A program made the translations under genes and the position numbers. Shown here one piece after another: positions 23,535-35,952 of a stretch of 60,160 nt of DNA. Numbering within the stretch: position 1 is the stretch's first letter; each line of letters starts with the position of its first letter. The stretch is from Cerioporus squamosus (Eukaryota; Basidiomycota; Agaricomycetes; Polyporales; Polyporaceae). The DNA lies in NCBI GenBank assembly GCA_022592435.1, contig JABYQS010000197.1:1-60160 (forward strand), read 5' to 3'. The notes under the pieces were generated by a model. That model made no database searches. It was not told the DNA's origin and saw only the letters and a list, made by a program, of their open reading frames with translations.

Positions 23535-26500
23535 GCTTGCCGTCGCCACCAGTGCTGTTATGGGGTGAGTGTTCAGTCGTGTAGTGCCACTGCGTGCGTT
23601 CTGAAGATCTGAAGTCTAGGTGTTAGTCGATTGTCTGTATCTTGGATCAAGGACTTAGTGCGGTTGTGATGTGTTTCTGTCATTGCCTCATTACAGTTTC
23701 CGGGGGAGTTACTCACTCATGGTGAGTCCGTGTCACTTGAATGCAGCAACACACGACTCATTCCCGTCTTGCCAGGGCACACCGTAGGAAATACGTCTCC
23801 AAATGACATTCGGACCCGAGTCGTGTTCCATATCATATCAGATCGATGTCTCAATTACGAGAACAATACTCCATCGCAATGTGCATGTTGCAACTCATAC
23901 CAGCTCGATCTCACTGTGGCCTCCGAAGTTCGACGTGGAGTACCCCCCACCACGATGTACACCCTCCGTACCCGTTCTATCGCCGCCCATCTCCGATGGC
24001 AGGGAGAAACCCACGGCAACCCCGGTGTACACGCAACGAACATACGTGCCTGCCCCTCATGTGGCACTCTCCGACCCGACCGGTGCGTCCCTGTAATGGT
24101 CCCATCATGTCGCGCTCACGTCTTAATCCCATTTCTGGCAGGCCTAGCTCCTTCCCACTCGCATACCCCTCAAATCTGCATGACTTTGAGCACCTCGTAT
24201 CACGAATCATCAATTCGTTCGTCTCCATACCCGTCTGTTTCGCAGCATCCAGCGGTACGCCCGCCATCCGGCGTCCTCTGTGCCATCCAGCAGTCCCCGG
24301 CCCTCCGCTCGCGTCCCACCCCTGGCTTTCGTATGGTGCACCATGTATCACCTCGCCCTCAACTGAACTACAAACGCCAAAACACAACCAACACTCATGC
24401 TGCACTGCATCCAGACTGCCACTCACGGACTCACTGCAAGCACAATACCTGCCACAGGTGGGCGCAACGAACTGATGCTGCGCCCGGTATCGAAACCATA
24501 GATGCTCGCTGTCATTCTTGCAGTCCAGCGAACACGGCTGCATGCCAACTTCTGGTGGACCGCGCCCCCGGCGTGCGTGCGACAGTGCAAGTGCCAGTCA
24601 CTTCTGTTTGTGCCTTCGAGAGCGAGGGGCCGCGCGACTCTCAACGAACGCCAACCCAACCCGTATGTCTTCATAGCGTCTCCATCCTGCCGCCGCTCTC
24701 ATGTCCCACTGGCCGCCTGATATGCTGGATCTTTCGCACCCCAGATCACATACAACCAGGCCGTCCGTCTGTGCAGTCCTCAGCGGTTCGCCCATCGTCC
24801 GGCATCCCGTTTACCGTTCACCGTTCTCCGTTCTCCGGTCCCTCTCTAGCCTCAGAACGACGCCCGATCCCAGGTGAAACCCTTCTATGATCTCGTGTCC
24901 GTTCGCTGGAGCTGCAGTCACGATATTCCGGGAAGGATCACCTGCAGCCACGATAAACCTCGCCTAAAACTGGGACCTTCTCCCGAGCGCGACGCTCACC
25001 CCGGCCTGGCATGCTCTGTCAGCGCCATCCGATCTTCTTCTGCAAGAGGATCGTCGATCGCTTAGCTGGCGCCTGCTTGTACGACATACCGCCTACCGCC
25101 GTCCAGGGGTTTGCAGGGACGGGTGGCCGGGTCGACGTGTCCCGTCCTGGCCGAGTGAACGCTACCGAGGGCCTGTCGGGCCCGATGGCAGTGGGCTGAC
25201 CTGTAATCGTCTTTGGGCCCTACGCACCTCCCACTACTGCCGCATCCATACATCTATCCAGCAACACAGGCAAAGCCCGCGACCCTCGTACTGACCAAGA
25301 GGCTCGGGCTGTGTTGATCCTCGCGATATCCCGAGTACTGGACTCTCGAAACATTTGCATTGTTGCAATCGGTCGATTGGACGATGTCTGACGCTTTCTT
25401 GCACGAAGGCCTCGGAACGAAGCGTGTCCGGCAACTCACCCCAGGCCCGCGTCTCGCGTCCCGCGTCAAGTCTCAGCTCCTGGCCCAGCGTCCAGCATCC
25501 AACGTCTGGCAGCGTCCAGCACTCAGCGCTGACAGTGCTACAGGCACAGACCCTGGACGTGATACAATTGCAAGTGACAGCAAGCACGGATGATCATGCA
25601 CAGACCCCAAACTGACTGCTCACTCAGGGCACGCCGGTGCGCAGGCTGGGTTATGTCCGACGGCCACCATCAAGGAGGTGTCGCACCTTCGAAGCACGCG
25701 TCCGACTCTTGAATCCGATACAGGGTCCGGCATCCAGCCACCAACTTCTATCCGGCCCCAGACGTCGTGCCACCGACGCGCACGTCCGCTTTATCTCACT
25801 CATTCGGTCCCGTGCCTTCACTGGTAGAATGGGTCTGCAGAGCCACCGGTCCATGCACCACATCCTTGTGCACGCGTCACCCTCCATCGTCGCGAGCGCC
25901 CTTTCGACCCTCCAGTACCCCCCAACTCCCGCCAGCGCAGCTACTTACTGGGATCGGTCATACTGACGAGACATGATAAAGTTTCCCGCGACGTACAGCC
26001 GGGCCCTGTAGAAGACCCTCGGCGGCAGGACTTCTGTCCTCCAGATCCCGCTTCTTCGCGCCCGCCGCCAACGAGAACCCAGGAAGACGCGGACACGGAG
26101 ACGGACGCCTGTGAGCGGTGTACGACATCGCCCGCGTTCTTCTTCCTCCAACCTCCCGGGACCCCCACGCGCGCGCGCGTTCCTGCTGCGCACGAAGCAT
26201 CTCCTTCGTGCCCGACGGCGTACGAGAGCCAGCCGGGCTCCGAGTCGTACAGGGTTCGCTACACGTCGATGCGCCACGCCACAGCGCACGCACACTCGGT
26301 TGCTCCTGTGTGCTCAAGTGGAGCGACACGGTGCAGCGCACCTCCTCGCCGGACACCCAGACAACCCCCGAGGCGACGAGGCCGTCCAGGCCTGCATTCA
26401 TGTCTTCTGGGGCCGTCAGAAGACCCAGCAGACCCGCCGCAGACACTGCGCCCGTCGACGCCCGCTGCTCATCTCGCATACCGGCATGGCAGAAGCTTCC

Positions 26501-29500
26501 TCTCCCTCGGGCTCCGGGTTCTCCTCTCCTGGCCGCCGGTCGCCCGCCACTGAATGGCCTACGTACGCCCTCCTACGCAAGTTTCTCCGAGTCGTCCGTT
26601 CCAGTGGCGTCTGTCGCTTCTGCGGTGCTAGTACGTATGCCATATCTTATGTTTGTGACGGCTGCGGTTGATCACGGCCGTCGCTTCGGTCGCTGAGCTT
26701 ATATTGGGGAGCAGGAGCAGCGAACAATATTGGGTGTTGCCACTTCGCAGTTGCAGCTGCCACCAGCCATCGTCGACGAGACGAGATAGCGTTGCCTCGC
26801 GACGCATGCCTACTAGTGCGGTTCGCGCTCCAGCTGCACCTGTCCCGCTCCATGGTCATCGCTTTGTTACGACGACACACGCCACGCCGCACGGCGACCC
26901 GCGCCTTCCTCAGGCTAGTCTAAAGTCTAGACTCCAGAAGGCCTCGCACGAAATGACATGTCCGTTTCGCACTCCCACCAATGCAATCAATGCTCTCAGC
27001 AGAGGGCATCATCGACCAATGGGGGTGACGCAAGGCTGATCTTATGCCATCGTGACGCAGTGCTCGCTGCCTCGTGTGTACTCACCCTCGGCCCTTCGTA
27101 CGTAACTGCGCTTCTTCCGCTGGCCGGCACCCGGGCTGACGATATCCCTTCTTCAGGTCCCTCCGTCTGCACCCTCATCGACACCGTCGCTGGGTTATTC
27201 ACGCCAATGGCAGATGACACCCGCTTTGTTCTCCATTCGGGAATGCTCCCAGCCGCTGTGTCGACCATGTCAGGATTCAGCCTGAGGCAACTTCCGTACC
27301 ATAATTGAACGTGCGAAGAGGAGACCCGGGGCCCCGAGCCTCTGCTTCGTCCGTGCGTGCCTGCACGCCAATCCATCAAGCATACTTGCTTGCTTGCTCG
27401 GGCCTCGGAACCGCGCCGTCGCCCGACTCGGTAGCTGCAGATCGTCACGGTTCGCTCGTAGCGCAAGCTCGAGCTCGCTTACCCGCCGACCCGCACCCGC
27501 CCGGATAACATAAGTATCCCAGAAGCTGCAGGACGGGCGACGGATGCGCACCGCGGGAACGCGGCGGTGATAGACTCTGCAGCCAGCAGACTCGCGATCG
27601 GGTCCTCGCGCCAGCCCGACTTCCGCTTGCGCGAGATCTGCGGGGTCTCCGAAAGGCAACAGGGCTCCTTGGCTCTTCCCCTTGTTCGCTTCCCCACTTC
27701 TGCGCAGCCCAGCCGGGCAAGTAAGTACTTCTTCATTGACTTCGGGCGTCTTAGTCTTCCCACCTGCAGCCGCGCGAGCCTGGCGTGCGCTCTCCTTCGC
27801 TTTCGGCTCTCCCTTTCTCTGTTCTGTCGGGTCTGTGCGCACTGGAGTTCTCGCTCCCCTCTCTCGGTGCCTCGGCGAACCGCGTTCCCACATCATCACG
27901 ATCAGTTCCACGCCCAGTAGAAGATCCAGCTGGGCATTTGGAGGGCATAGCGTTATGTACTCGTGATGGGGCACCCGGGCAGTTATCGCGTCCTGCCATT
28001 CGTCCTGTGCAGTGTTTGTCAGGGTCGAGAGTGCGTGGAAGACAGGGCACTCGCTGAAAATGCACACCGCATCGCGTGTGTCGATCTCGCAGGTCTGGTA
28101 TGTACGTGCCTGCGAGCATCCTCCCCGGTATGGCATCGGTAATCGAGCCTCGATAGGCATCAACGTCCCCGGGACCCTCGCGGCGCCTGCATATCCAATC
28201 TGGGCGAGACCATATCGTGATCCTGTGGACCGTGGTGTGCGGCGTGCCACGGGCAGTTGGGATACTGAACGCCAGGCGCTAGTCCACCAAATGAGTCTTT
28301 GCAGGGATCGTCGCCGGCCACGCATGATGCATGAATATTGAATGTCCAACGATCAGACCACTCCCCCAGCATTCTGAACTCGACCTTCGTTCGCTTGCCG
28401 GACGCCACGACGTGTGCAGATCAGGGTTCACTTCGCGGGAGCCCAGGCTCAGGCCCCCGCGGCCTCGTTCGAAGGTTCCGATGGACGTGCGCGAGGGCGC
28501 GTGTGTTTGTTATCCGCTCGCGCTGCCCTCCTCGGCGCGTCATACGACCTGCGGACTGACTGGCTAGCCACAGGCCCGTGTCGCACCTGTCGCATTTGCT
28601 GCAAGTACATATGACGAGGGCGCGTCTCAGTATGCCTCGTGGACGCGCTGATCCTCGTCCATCAACTTCTCGCCCTCCGTCTACAGGCTGCGTGGACGCG
28701 TGCCACTGCAGGTCCGCCATGCAGATGAGTAAGTACTGGCTCACCCAATGTACCGCGGAGTGCTTTTGGTGTACCTCGGGCTCATGGTCGGCGGACGTTT
28801 GAACCGCGATCGTTACTGCAGCCGCCTCCGTACAAGTACTTACTTCCCGTACTCGTCCACACGAAGGGCGGACAGACCTTGATCTGATCGGTGCGGAACT
28901 TTGAGGGTACATCAGTCGGTGCGATTCGGTCGTCCGACATATCTTGCAGTACGTACATATTTCATGCGATGACGAGTGTCATGGGACTGAATTCACACAA
29001 CGTCCATTATGATGGAGAGCTTGCAAGTGAGCGCACTGAGCGGCTCCGGAAGCTGTTGAACGTTGATCCCGAATGCCGTTACTCGTAAGGTACATCCAGA
29101 TGTATGTACTCACTTGGTGCGTATCGTATTTGCAAGCATACATAATCGCCTGGCACATTGCAGCACATTGCACAACCCGAGCCTTGCCTTTAGTCGATGT
29201 CTTAGAAGAACGTGAGCGTCGGCCGCCACCCGCTATGTCCGGGATGGCCGCGCAGCGCGCAGTGTCCCCACGCCCGTCTTGGCTAGCCTCTTGAGGGCGC
29301 GCCGCGGGGATGTCTCCAGAGTACCGGCACGAGAGAGACATAAACGACTAGCACTGGGGCGGGAGGACGTCGGTATCCGCGTGGAATGCCGCAGGCTTGG
29401 CGGGGGGAGCGCCGGCGGCATCCCATGGGTTCTTCCGCAGGCCGGCGGTACGCTCGTTCCATTGCCAATCAGTAATACATACTGCATGTCGAGAGTCGGG

Positions 29501-32430
29501 TGGGTGCGCGGGTACGCCGGCGTGGAGGTGCAGGTAGGCGCAGCGAAGTGTCGTCTGGAAGCATCAGACGAGCCAAACGCTACTGTACTAGTACTATGTA
29601 CACAATTGTGTAACCCAAACTCAGAGCGATGGATTCGCAGAAGGTCGCCCAGAGGTCACTGGAGGTGGTTCCGTGCCTCGTCGAAGACGGGCACCGTTCG
29701 AGCTTCCGGCCGAGAAGCACAGTGACAGGGGGAGGGTATGTAAGCGTAAGCGGGGTGCTTAGCGAGGAGCAACTGCGGAGAGGTGCACGCGGTCGACCGC
29801 CGTCGGCGGGTCCGGGGAAGCTGCGTTCTTTCACAGGCAAGCACGTACGCATACGCGACATCAACGAGCAGCTTGGATGTGTATGGCAGGTCGCTCGAGA
29901 GTGCAGGGTAGCGATCGTCTTCTCGCGTTCTGCGTTCTGCGGGGGCGTACCCTAGAAGCTCGCACGTCTATGCGTGTATCATGTGCTTGTGGGCCTGTGT
30001 GTGGGGACGGGCTTGAGCCTTGGGTTCGGAATAGCTGAGACTCCGGAGAGATATAGCGTCGGACTCGGGTGTTTGGATCCCGTGTTCCCACTTGATGGGA
30101 TGCTCATATTGCGCACCCCAGGACATGCGACGCCTGCCAGTGGCTATCAATAGCAAAGGTCGAAGTCGGGCGTGATGCGTTGTACAGTTGTAAGCAGGGT
30201 GTATGCAGTACATGCTCCCATGTACATACTGTAGATATGTACCAGAGCAAGGGGGGGATGCGTCCAGTCAGAAGTCTCTGATCAGTCCACAACTCGCATT
30301 CCTACCCCCACACCACGCAGGTCTGCCAGGTACCGCCGTATTGGTGATAGATGTTCGTAGCTGATGAAATGATGGACGTGGACGTGCACAGTCACCCTGG
30401 GAGTCGGTCTGTCGGGACTGGGGACTGTCGAGTGCTGGACAGTGCATAGCAGGAGGCATGGTACGGCGTTCGGCCAAGTCGCCGGGAGAGGAGACGATCG
30501 GAGGAGGTGGGAAAGTACGGCCCTCGCAGCATCGGCAGCGTGTCGTGACGAGACCACTGGCCGGAACTTGAAGCAAGTAACCACACGGATGTGGCGCGAG
30601 CCTGCTGGGAAAGAGGAAGGGCGACTGCATCTAGCTTCGATGTCGTCGGCGTTGGCATCGGGCCATGTCTGGCTTGACGCGGAGAATACGCAGCCTACCG
30701 GGCGTCCCAGGACCCAAGGTGAGCCGGCTAGCGAGCTCAAGTGATCACCTTGACCCAGTCGCTCCAGGTAAGTTCCCGGTGGATGCGTACGCCGCCGTGT
30801 GTGTATGTGTATATGCGCCTCCTAGGCCTGCCAGTGCCAGATGCCAGAGAGAAAGCACTTCCATCCACCGCGTTGGAGCCGACGATCAACCATTTGGGCG
30901 AGAGCCCCTCGTCAGCGGACGCCCTCAGGCGTCAGTACTGCACGAGTACGAATACTTCGTCCGCCGCCGCAGATCTGAGCACTTCCGAGTCTCTGAGCCT
31001 CCGAGTGCACCCAACCGCGCGTCTGGCGTCTGTGCAAAGCCTAATCAGCCGCCAGCGAACCCCAAGAAGCAGAACGAAGCGCGAACCTCTTTCGATGAGC
31101 TCGAGGGCGCTCCGGGCTCGGGGGGGCAGGTGGTTCGTGCGCGTCGGGATTCGGGGCTCGGCGTGCCGGGGAGGGTGACCGGTGACGTTTGGGGAATCGG
31201 GACGCATGCGGCCTGCTTTGGGAGGGGGGCAGTACGTCAGTTTGGGTACATACGCGCGGTAGGAGGGGCCGGGTGGTGGGTACTAACGAGTTTGGTGGAG
31301 GAAAGGCGAGCTGGAGGCTGTGTGTACTTGCTGTACGAGGCGTGAGCGAGCGGGGAACACCAGAGCGTTACACACGGTATGCACGAGTACTACTACTAGA
31401 CGTTCCAGGACTCACGAGCCCAGGGGGATCACGAGTTGGCCGTGGACGGCGGTACTGCGGATCATGTCGAGGTCCCAAGGCTTCGCAAGGCCCCAGGAGG
31501 CCGGTACAGGATATGGGATTTGGATATCCGGATGTCCACGTAACTTGAAGTCGCGAGTGGGGTATTCCGTTTCGTCGTATTGGATATGCCTTCGCGTTCC
31601 TCGCGTCGGAGGTGGCAAGCCCCGGAGGATCATCGGGCAGTCGAGTATCGCACCATTGACATGGTGGCCAGACTGCTGCGATGAGGGTGGAAAGCTGCAT
31701 ACCACTGCCAGATTGCAGTCAGTTCGCACGGGGACGATGCGGGTGTCAGTCGTGCGATGTCAGCCTCCGCCGGGCTCGAGGGAAAGCTTGGCGGGGAGGA
31801 GAGGTTCTCAGCGCCCCGGGGTGCATAGGTCGTACGGACTGGGGAGTGCATCGTCACACGCGTGCGGCACTGCGGGGATATCAGGACATCATGGCGTATG
31901 GCAGGACGGGGACTGCGGCCGGCCGGCATCTTATGTTGAGAGCGTGGATGTCGATGGGTGCTGTATCGGGATACTTGCTTGTGATGTAGGGTTCTTACTA
32001 CGACATTTGTTAGGATACAGTCCTTGGGATGCTGGGATTCGGTGAGATGGGGTGTCCGAGACGAGCCTCCGGATATCTCCGGGCCCGACTACTGTATGTT
32101 GGCAGGATGCGGTTACAGCACTGAATAGCAAGGAAAAGCAGTGCCGCTGCGAGATGGACGTCCATCTCTGGGGTTTGCGACATGGGCTCAGCTCGGCGTG
32201 AACATCGGAAACGACCGCGATGGCGGTAAGTAGAGGTACATAACGGAGGGGTGCACGGCGAGATGTAATCACGCGGCCCGCTGCGCTGGAGATCTATCAT
32301 GCTGATATGGGGGAGACTTGGCTGGCGTGCGGCCAGGGCGTGCACGGCCGGGCTGGCGAGGAGGAGGGTGCCCCGGCGGGAGGGGCGTGGCCACCAATCA
32401 TCCTCGAGTTGATGGGCCGGCGCGGATGAT
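23535..32430. other. ~9 kb interval without supportable protein genes
   Basis: The longest open frames here (23730-24890 plus; 27270-28349 minus; 25958-26479 minus; 30665-31345 plus) have no domain, no repeated hydrophobic pattern and biased composition rich in Arg, Ser, Pro, Cys and His, as expected from GC-rich noncoding DNA. Scattered strong splice-donor words occur on both strands: GTAAGTAC at 27719 and 28730 plus and 28835 minus, GTGAGTAC at about 27078 and 29105 minus. Irregular CCAGC-rich pieces recur at about 24240-24330 and 25480-25560. The content fits a large regulatory region, spliced noncoding RNA, or very young orphan genes. Base composition resembles the neighbours, so AT-rich repeat-induced decay is not evident. 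Confidence 0.55.
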
Positions 32431-33066
32431 GGGTGCGAGCCGAGTACTCGGCGGAGAGTACCTCCTACGCGCGGCAGATGGGTAAGTACGCAGGGGGCGT
32501 CGAGGAGCGTGGCAGACGGGGAGCTGCGGGCGGGCGAGGAGGGAGCAAGGCGAATACGAGACTCGAGGCTGGCGGAGGGTGTGTGAGAAAGGCAGGACGC
32601 TTCCGGGTGACATGGAAGGGCCGTGCTAGAACCGAGCTCGTCGGGCGAAGCGGGCCTCGGACGGCGGGCGAGACAGGCCAGAAGACGAGCAGAGGCGATA
32701 TGGCAGCGCGAGTGCAGAGAGCGTATGTCGGCCTATGTTCTGGCGCAGAGCTCGCCGGCGGAGGCAGCGTGGGCGGGGCGCAGGTGATCGCACTGGCAGA
32801 CACCCTCAAATCTAGATTTATTTCCACCACACCTCCGGACGCGCTCTCTCTCTGCCCGCATCCCTGGCTCTGGCTCTTCCCTCTTCTCCTGCTCCTGCTC
32901 CTCGCCGTCCCCCACCCTCCCCGCCCGCCCGCGACAGCGTCCGCAACGTCCCGCCCCGTTGCATGTCCGAGCCCTCCCCGCCCCGACGCGTCGCCCCTAG
33001 CCCCCCGCCAGCTCCCCCTGCTGCTGTCTGGCTCGCGGCTGCATGCTGATCGCCTGATTCATTCTC
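32431..33066 (+). promoter_or_regulatory. Proximal promoter and 5' leader of the HSF-type gene
   Basis: The last 250 bases are strongly pyrimidine-rich (about 32842-32935, runs of CTCTCTC and CTCCTGCTC). This is typical of fungal transcription start regions. A short A/T patch (TCTAGATTTATTTCC, about 32812-32826) precedes it. I infer the start site lies near 32,830-32,940, giving a leader of 130-240 nt. No upstream ORF of note was seen within that leader. Confidence 0.45.
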
Positions 33067-35952
33067 ATGGACAGCTCCCCCTCCCACTACTCGCACACCA
33101 TGTCCTCTGCAGAAGGACCCTACTCCCAGCAGCAGCCACAGAGCCAGCAATGGTCCCAGCAGCCCTCCCACCTCCTCCCCCCGCCCCAGAATCAGTCCTC
33201 CTTCCCTTCGCCGTCCTCCCCGGCCTCCTCGCTCAGCGAGCAGCCCTATCCGTCCTACTTCTCCTCCTCGTCCCAGCAGTCAGGTCAGTCAGGCATGTCT
33301 GAGCCGCTCTCCGATCGACCCGGCGACAAGACCGCGCTCTCCCTCAATCTCTCCTCGCTCTCCGTCACCTCCCCCACCAATCTCTCCCCGATCAACCCCT
33401 CCCCCCACCCCTCGACGCATGCGAGCTCACATGTCTCCCCCATCACGCCCATAAGTCCCTCGGGCAACAGCCTCGCTGCCCATCACCACGGACACCACGG
33501 CCATCATCCGCACATCCAGCCCACCTTCCAGTTCGCGGTCCCCGACGGCAACGGCGTGCGCTACGACGAGCACTACGAATCCTACGGCAAGCGGCTCACC
33601 AGCTCGCGCTCCTCGTCCTCCTCCGAGAAGTCCGTCCCGCGCAAGCGCAGCTACACCACGCTCGCTCCTCTCACGACTTCCGTCGAGGAGACGCCGTACG
33701 ACATGAGCGAGAACCCGAGCAGCGCGTACCTCGACGACATGGAGATGTCCTACTCCGTGGACCCGGAGGCGAGCCCCATCGACGGCAGCAACTCGGGCGG
33801 TGAACAGGACGAGCAGATGAAGCCGATGGAGGGTCAGGTGCCGACCAACAGCACTACCCTCCATTCCGGCGCGCCGCCCTCTCTGGGCGTCCTCAACAAG
33901 CCCCTCGGCACTAACAACTTCGTTACGAAGCTGTATCAGTGAGTGTCCTCCTTTTCCTGTGCTTTGGCGTCCTTCGCGGCTTTCCTTCGCCCCATCTTCA
34001 ATTCTACCTGCACTTATTCCCGACGGCTTGATACACGCTGTTTGCGGCGCGCCTTGTTGGGCGCGACGGGGACAGCGCGTGTACAAGGAGCGCCACGTTT
34101 TGCAGTCCTCCACGGCGGGCGCGAGCGACGGCGCGATCGGCGCGGGGCGCAGCGCTAGTACTTGGCGCCTACTGTATGTGGGCCACAGTACTCAGTGTTC
34201 CTGCGACACGGCAGTCTATGAGCGTATCATGCCTGCGTTCAAACAATTCAACCGATTTCTCTACTGCGGAAGCTCTTGGCGTAGCTTCGCACCCATTATA
34301 GCATTCTTATTCTAGCTACCCGCGTCGATCTCGTCGCAGGCGGTCGTACGCATGAATGGCGGAACTTCCGTGTTTCCAGATCGCTGTCGGACCTATGTTC
34401 CGTGCCCATGGAACCTCTTCCTCCACGATGGGCATAGTTCGTGGTTATACATATCTTCGGACCTACCGGTCGTTCTCCTCCGTTCCGTTCACTCGCTGAC
34501 TCTTATGACGTATGTCCACAGGATGATCAACGACCCAAAATCCTCCCAGTTCATCAACTGGACAGAGCTCGGGACAAGGTAAGCCTCCCGTCCCTCATGC
34601 TAGTCTGGCCTGTCCCTACATCTGTCTGGCAGCTTTGTGGTATCCAATGTTGGGGAGTTCAGCCGTACCATCCTCGGTTCGCACTTCAAGCACAACAACG
34701 TGAAGTCTCTCCATCTCGTCTCGTTGTCCGCTTCTCATCGTATACGCAGTTCTCCAGCTTTGTGCGGCAGCTGAACATGTATGGGTTCCACAAGATCAAC
34801 CGCGTGGGTGCCTCTCTTTCTCCGTGTGGATTGTTCCCTGGCTCAATGGGGCGCTACAGACACCGCGTGCACAGCGCACATCAGCCGATGTGCAAACCTG
34901 GGAGTTCTCCCACCACAAGTTCCTACGCGGTCGCCCCGACTTGCTCGAGGAGATCAAGCGCAAGGCGCTTGAACCCGACCCGTCCCTGAAGCACCGCGTC
35001 GAGCTCCCCGGCGAGGTTGCTGCGCAGCTTTCGCAGATGCGCGAGGACAACCGGCGTCTCATGGTCGCGTTCCAGCAGGAACGCCAGAAGGTCGACCGTC
35101 TCGCGAACGTGACCAAGGCCATGTACGACGTCATGATCAAGACTTGCGGCAGTGCGTGTTCTCTCTCTTCTCGCGTGCGATCGTGGTTCGCTCAACGGCG
35201 GCGTCGCAGTGCCCGTGCCGTTTCCCACCGACATCTTAGAGTCGGATAGCCCGAACATCTATGTGACGTCCCCGCAGAACTTCGCGCCCTCGGCGTCGCA
35301 CTACCCTTCTTTGTCGTCGCTTTCGACGAGCGGCCTCCACCAGCTACACTCGATCAGCCCCAGCTCGAGCCCGACCACGGCCGACTTCCCCTCGCATACG
35401 CACACCCCGCACACGCTCTCGCGCCAGCACTCGTACCAGCACATCCCGTACGACAACATGCACCACGCGCACTCCCACCACGCGCACCACCAGCAGCACC
35501 ACCATCCGCATCATGCCCACCACGGGATGCACGCCGCGCGGTATGACTCCGCGATCGCGACCCCGCTCCCGCCGTCCCCGAGTCCGCTAGACTACGACGA
35601 GCGCGTCGGGGCGAAGCGACAGCGCCCGAACCCCGGCTCGTCCGGCGCGATGTCCATGCCCGGCACCGTGGACGGGAGCGGGTCGGTGAAGAAGGGCAGC
35701 CGCGCGCGGAGCGACAGCGCCCCGCTTGGGTACGGCCTGACGAGCTGGCCGCAGACGCGCCCGCGGAGCGGGAGCGGGCTGGCGCCGCGGGGCGGCGTGG
35801 GGAGCTCGCCGAGTGGCGCGTTTGGCGCGGGCGGTCACGGTGCGGGGATGAATGGCACGGGGAGGAGGGAGGAGGTGGCGAACATCGGGTCGCTGTCGAG
35901 GGGCCAGCTGCCGATGCTGTCGATCCCGTCGATGACGAAGCAGTCGAGCTGA
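33067..35952 (+). CDS. HSF-type transcription factor, six exons
   Basis: Sequence-specific nuclear DNA-binding protein. Exon 1 (33067-33938) encodes a Gln/Ser/Pro-rich N-terminus of about 275 residues, then the start of the HSF domain (NNFVTKLYQ). Exons 34522-34578, 34633-34699, 34750-34803 and 34860-35151 complete it: INDPKSSQFINWTELGT, SFVVSNVGEFSRTILGSHF, FSSFVRQLNMYGFHKINR, WEFSHHKFLRGRPDLLEEI. A heptad-like helix (LSQMREDNRRLMVAFQQERQ) follows as an oligomerisation segment. The last exon (35210-35952) has a His-rich tract and a Ser-rich tail. There is no response-regulator receiver domain, so it is not Skn7; it is nearer the Sfl1/Mga1-type or Hsf1-like groups. All intron phases agree. 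Intron 1 is 583 nt, ten times the local norm. An alternative Met lies 11 codons downstream. Targets unknown. Confidence 0.9.
35457..35530 (+). repeat. His-codon-rich tract in the HSF-type factor
   Basis: CAC/CAT codons dominate a stretch of about 25 residues (HHAHSHHAHHQQHHHPHHAH) in the last exon. Roughly half or more of the positions are His. It is a compositionally biased, possibly metal-binding or disordered activation segment. Confidence 0.8.

Noticed and set aside
23730..24890. 386-codon plus-strand open frame
   Set aside because: Low-complexity Ser/Pro/Arg/Cys/His composition, no domain or helix pattern, and overlapping long frames in other registers. Best explained by GC-rich noncoding sequence.
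25958..26479. 173-codon minus frame possibly encoding an orphan protein
   Set aside because: The first 50 residues look mildly plausible, but the rest is Arg/Ser-rich. No splice continuation or family match could be shown.
27270..28349. 359-codon minus-strand open frame
   Set aside because: Composition is Arg/Ala/Gly-rich without recognisable motifs, and several other frames over the same bases are also open. Not called as a gene.
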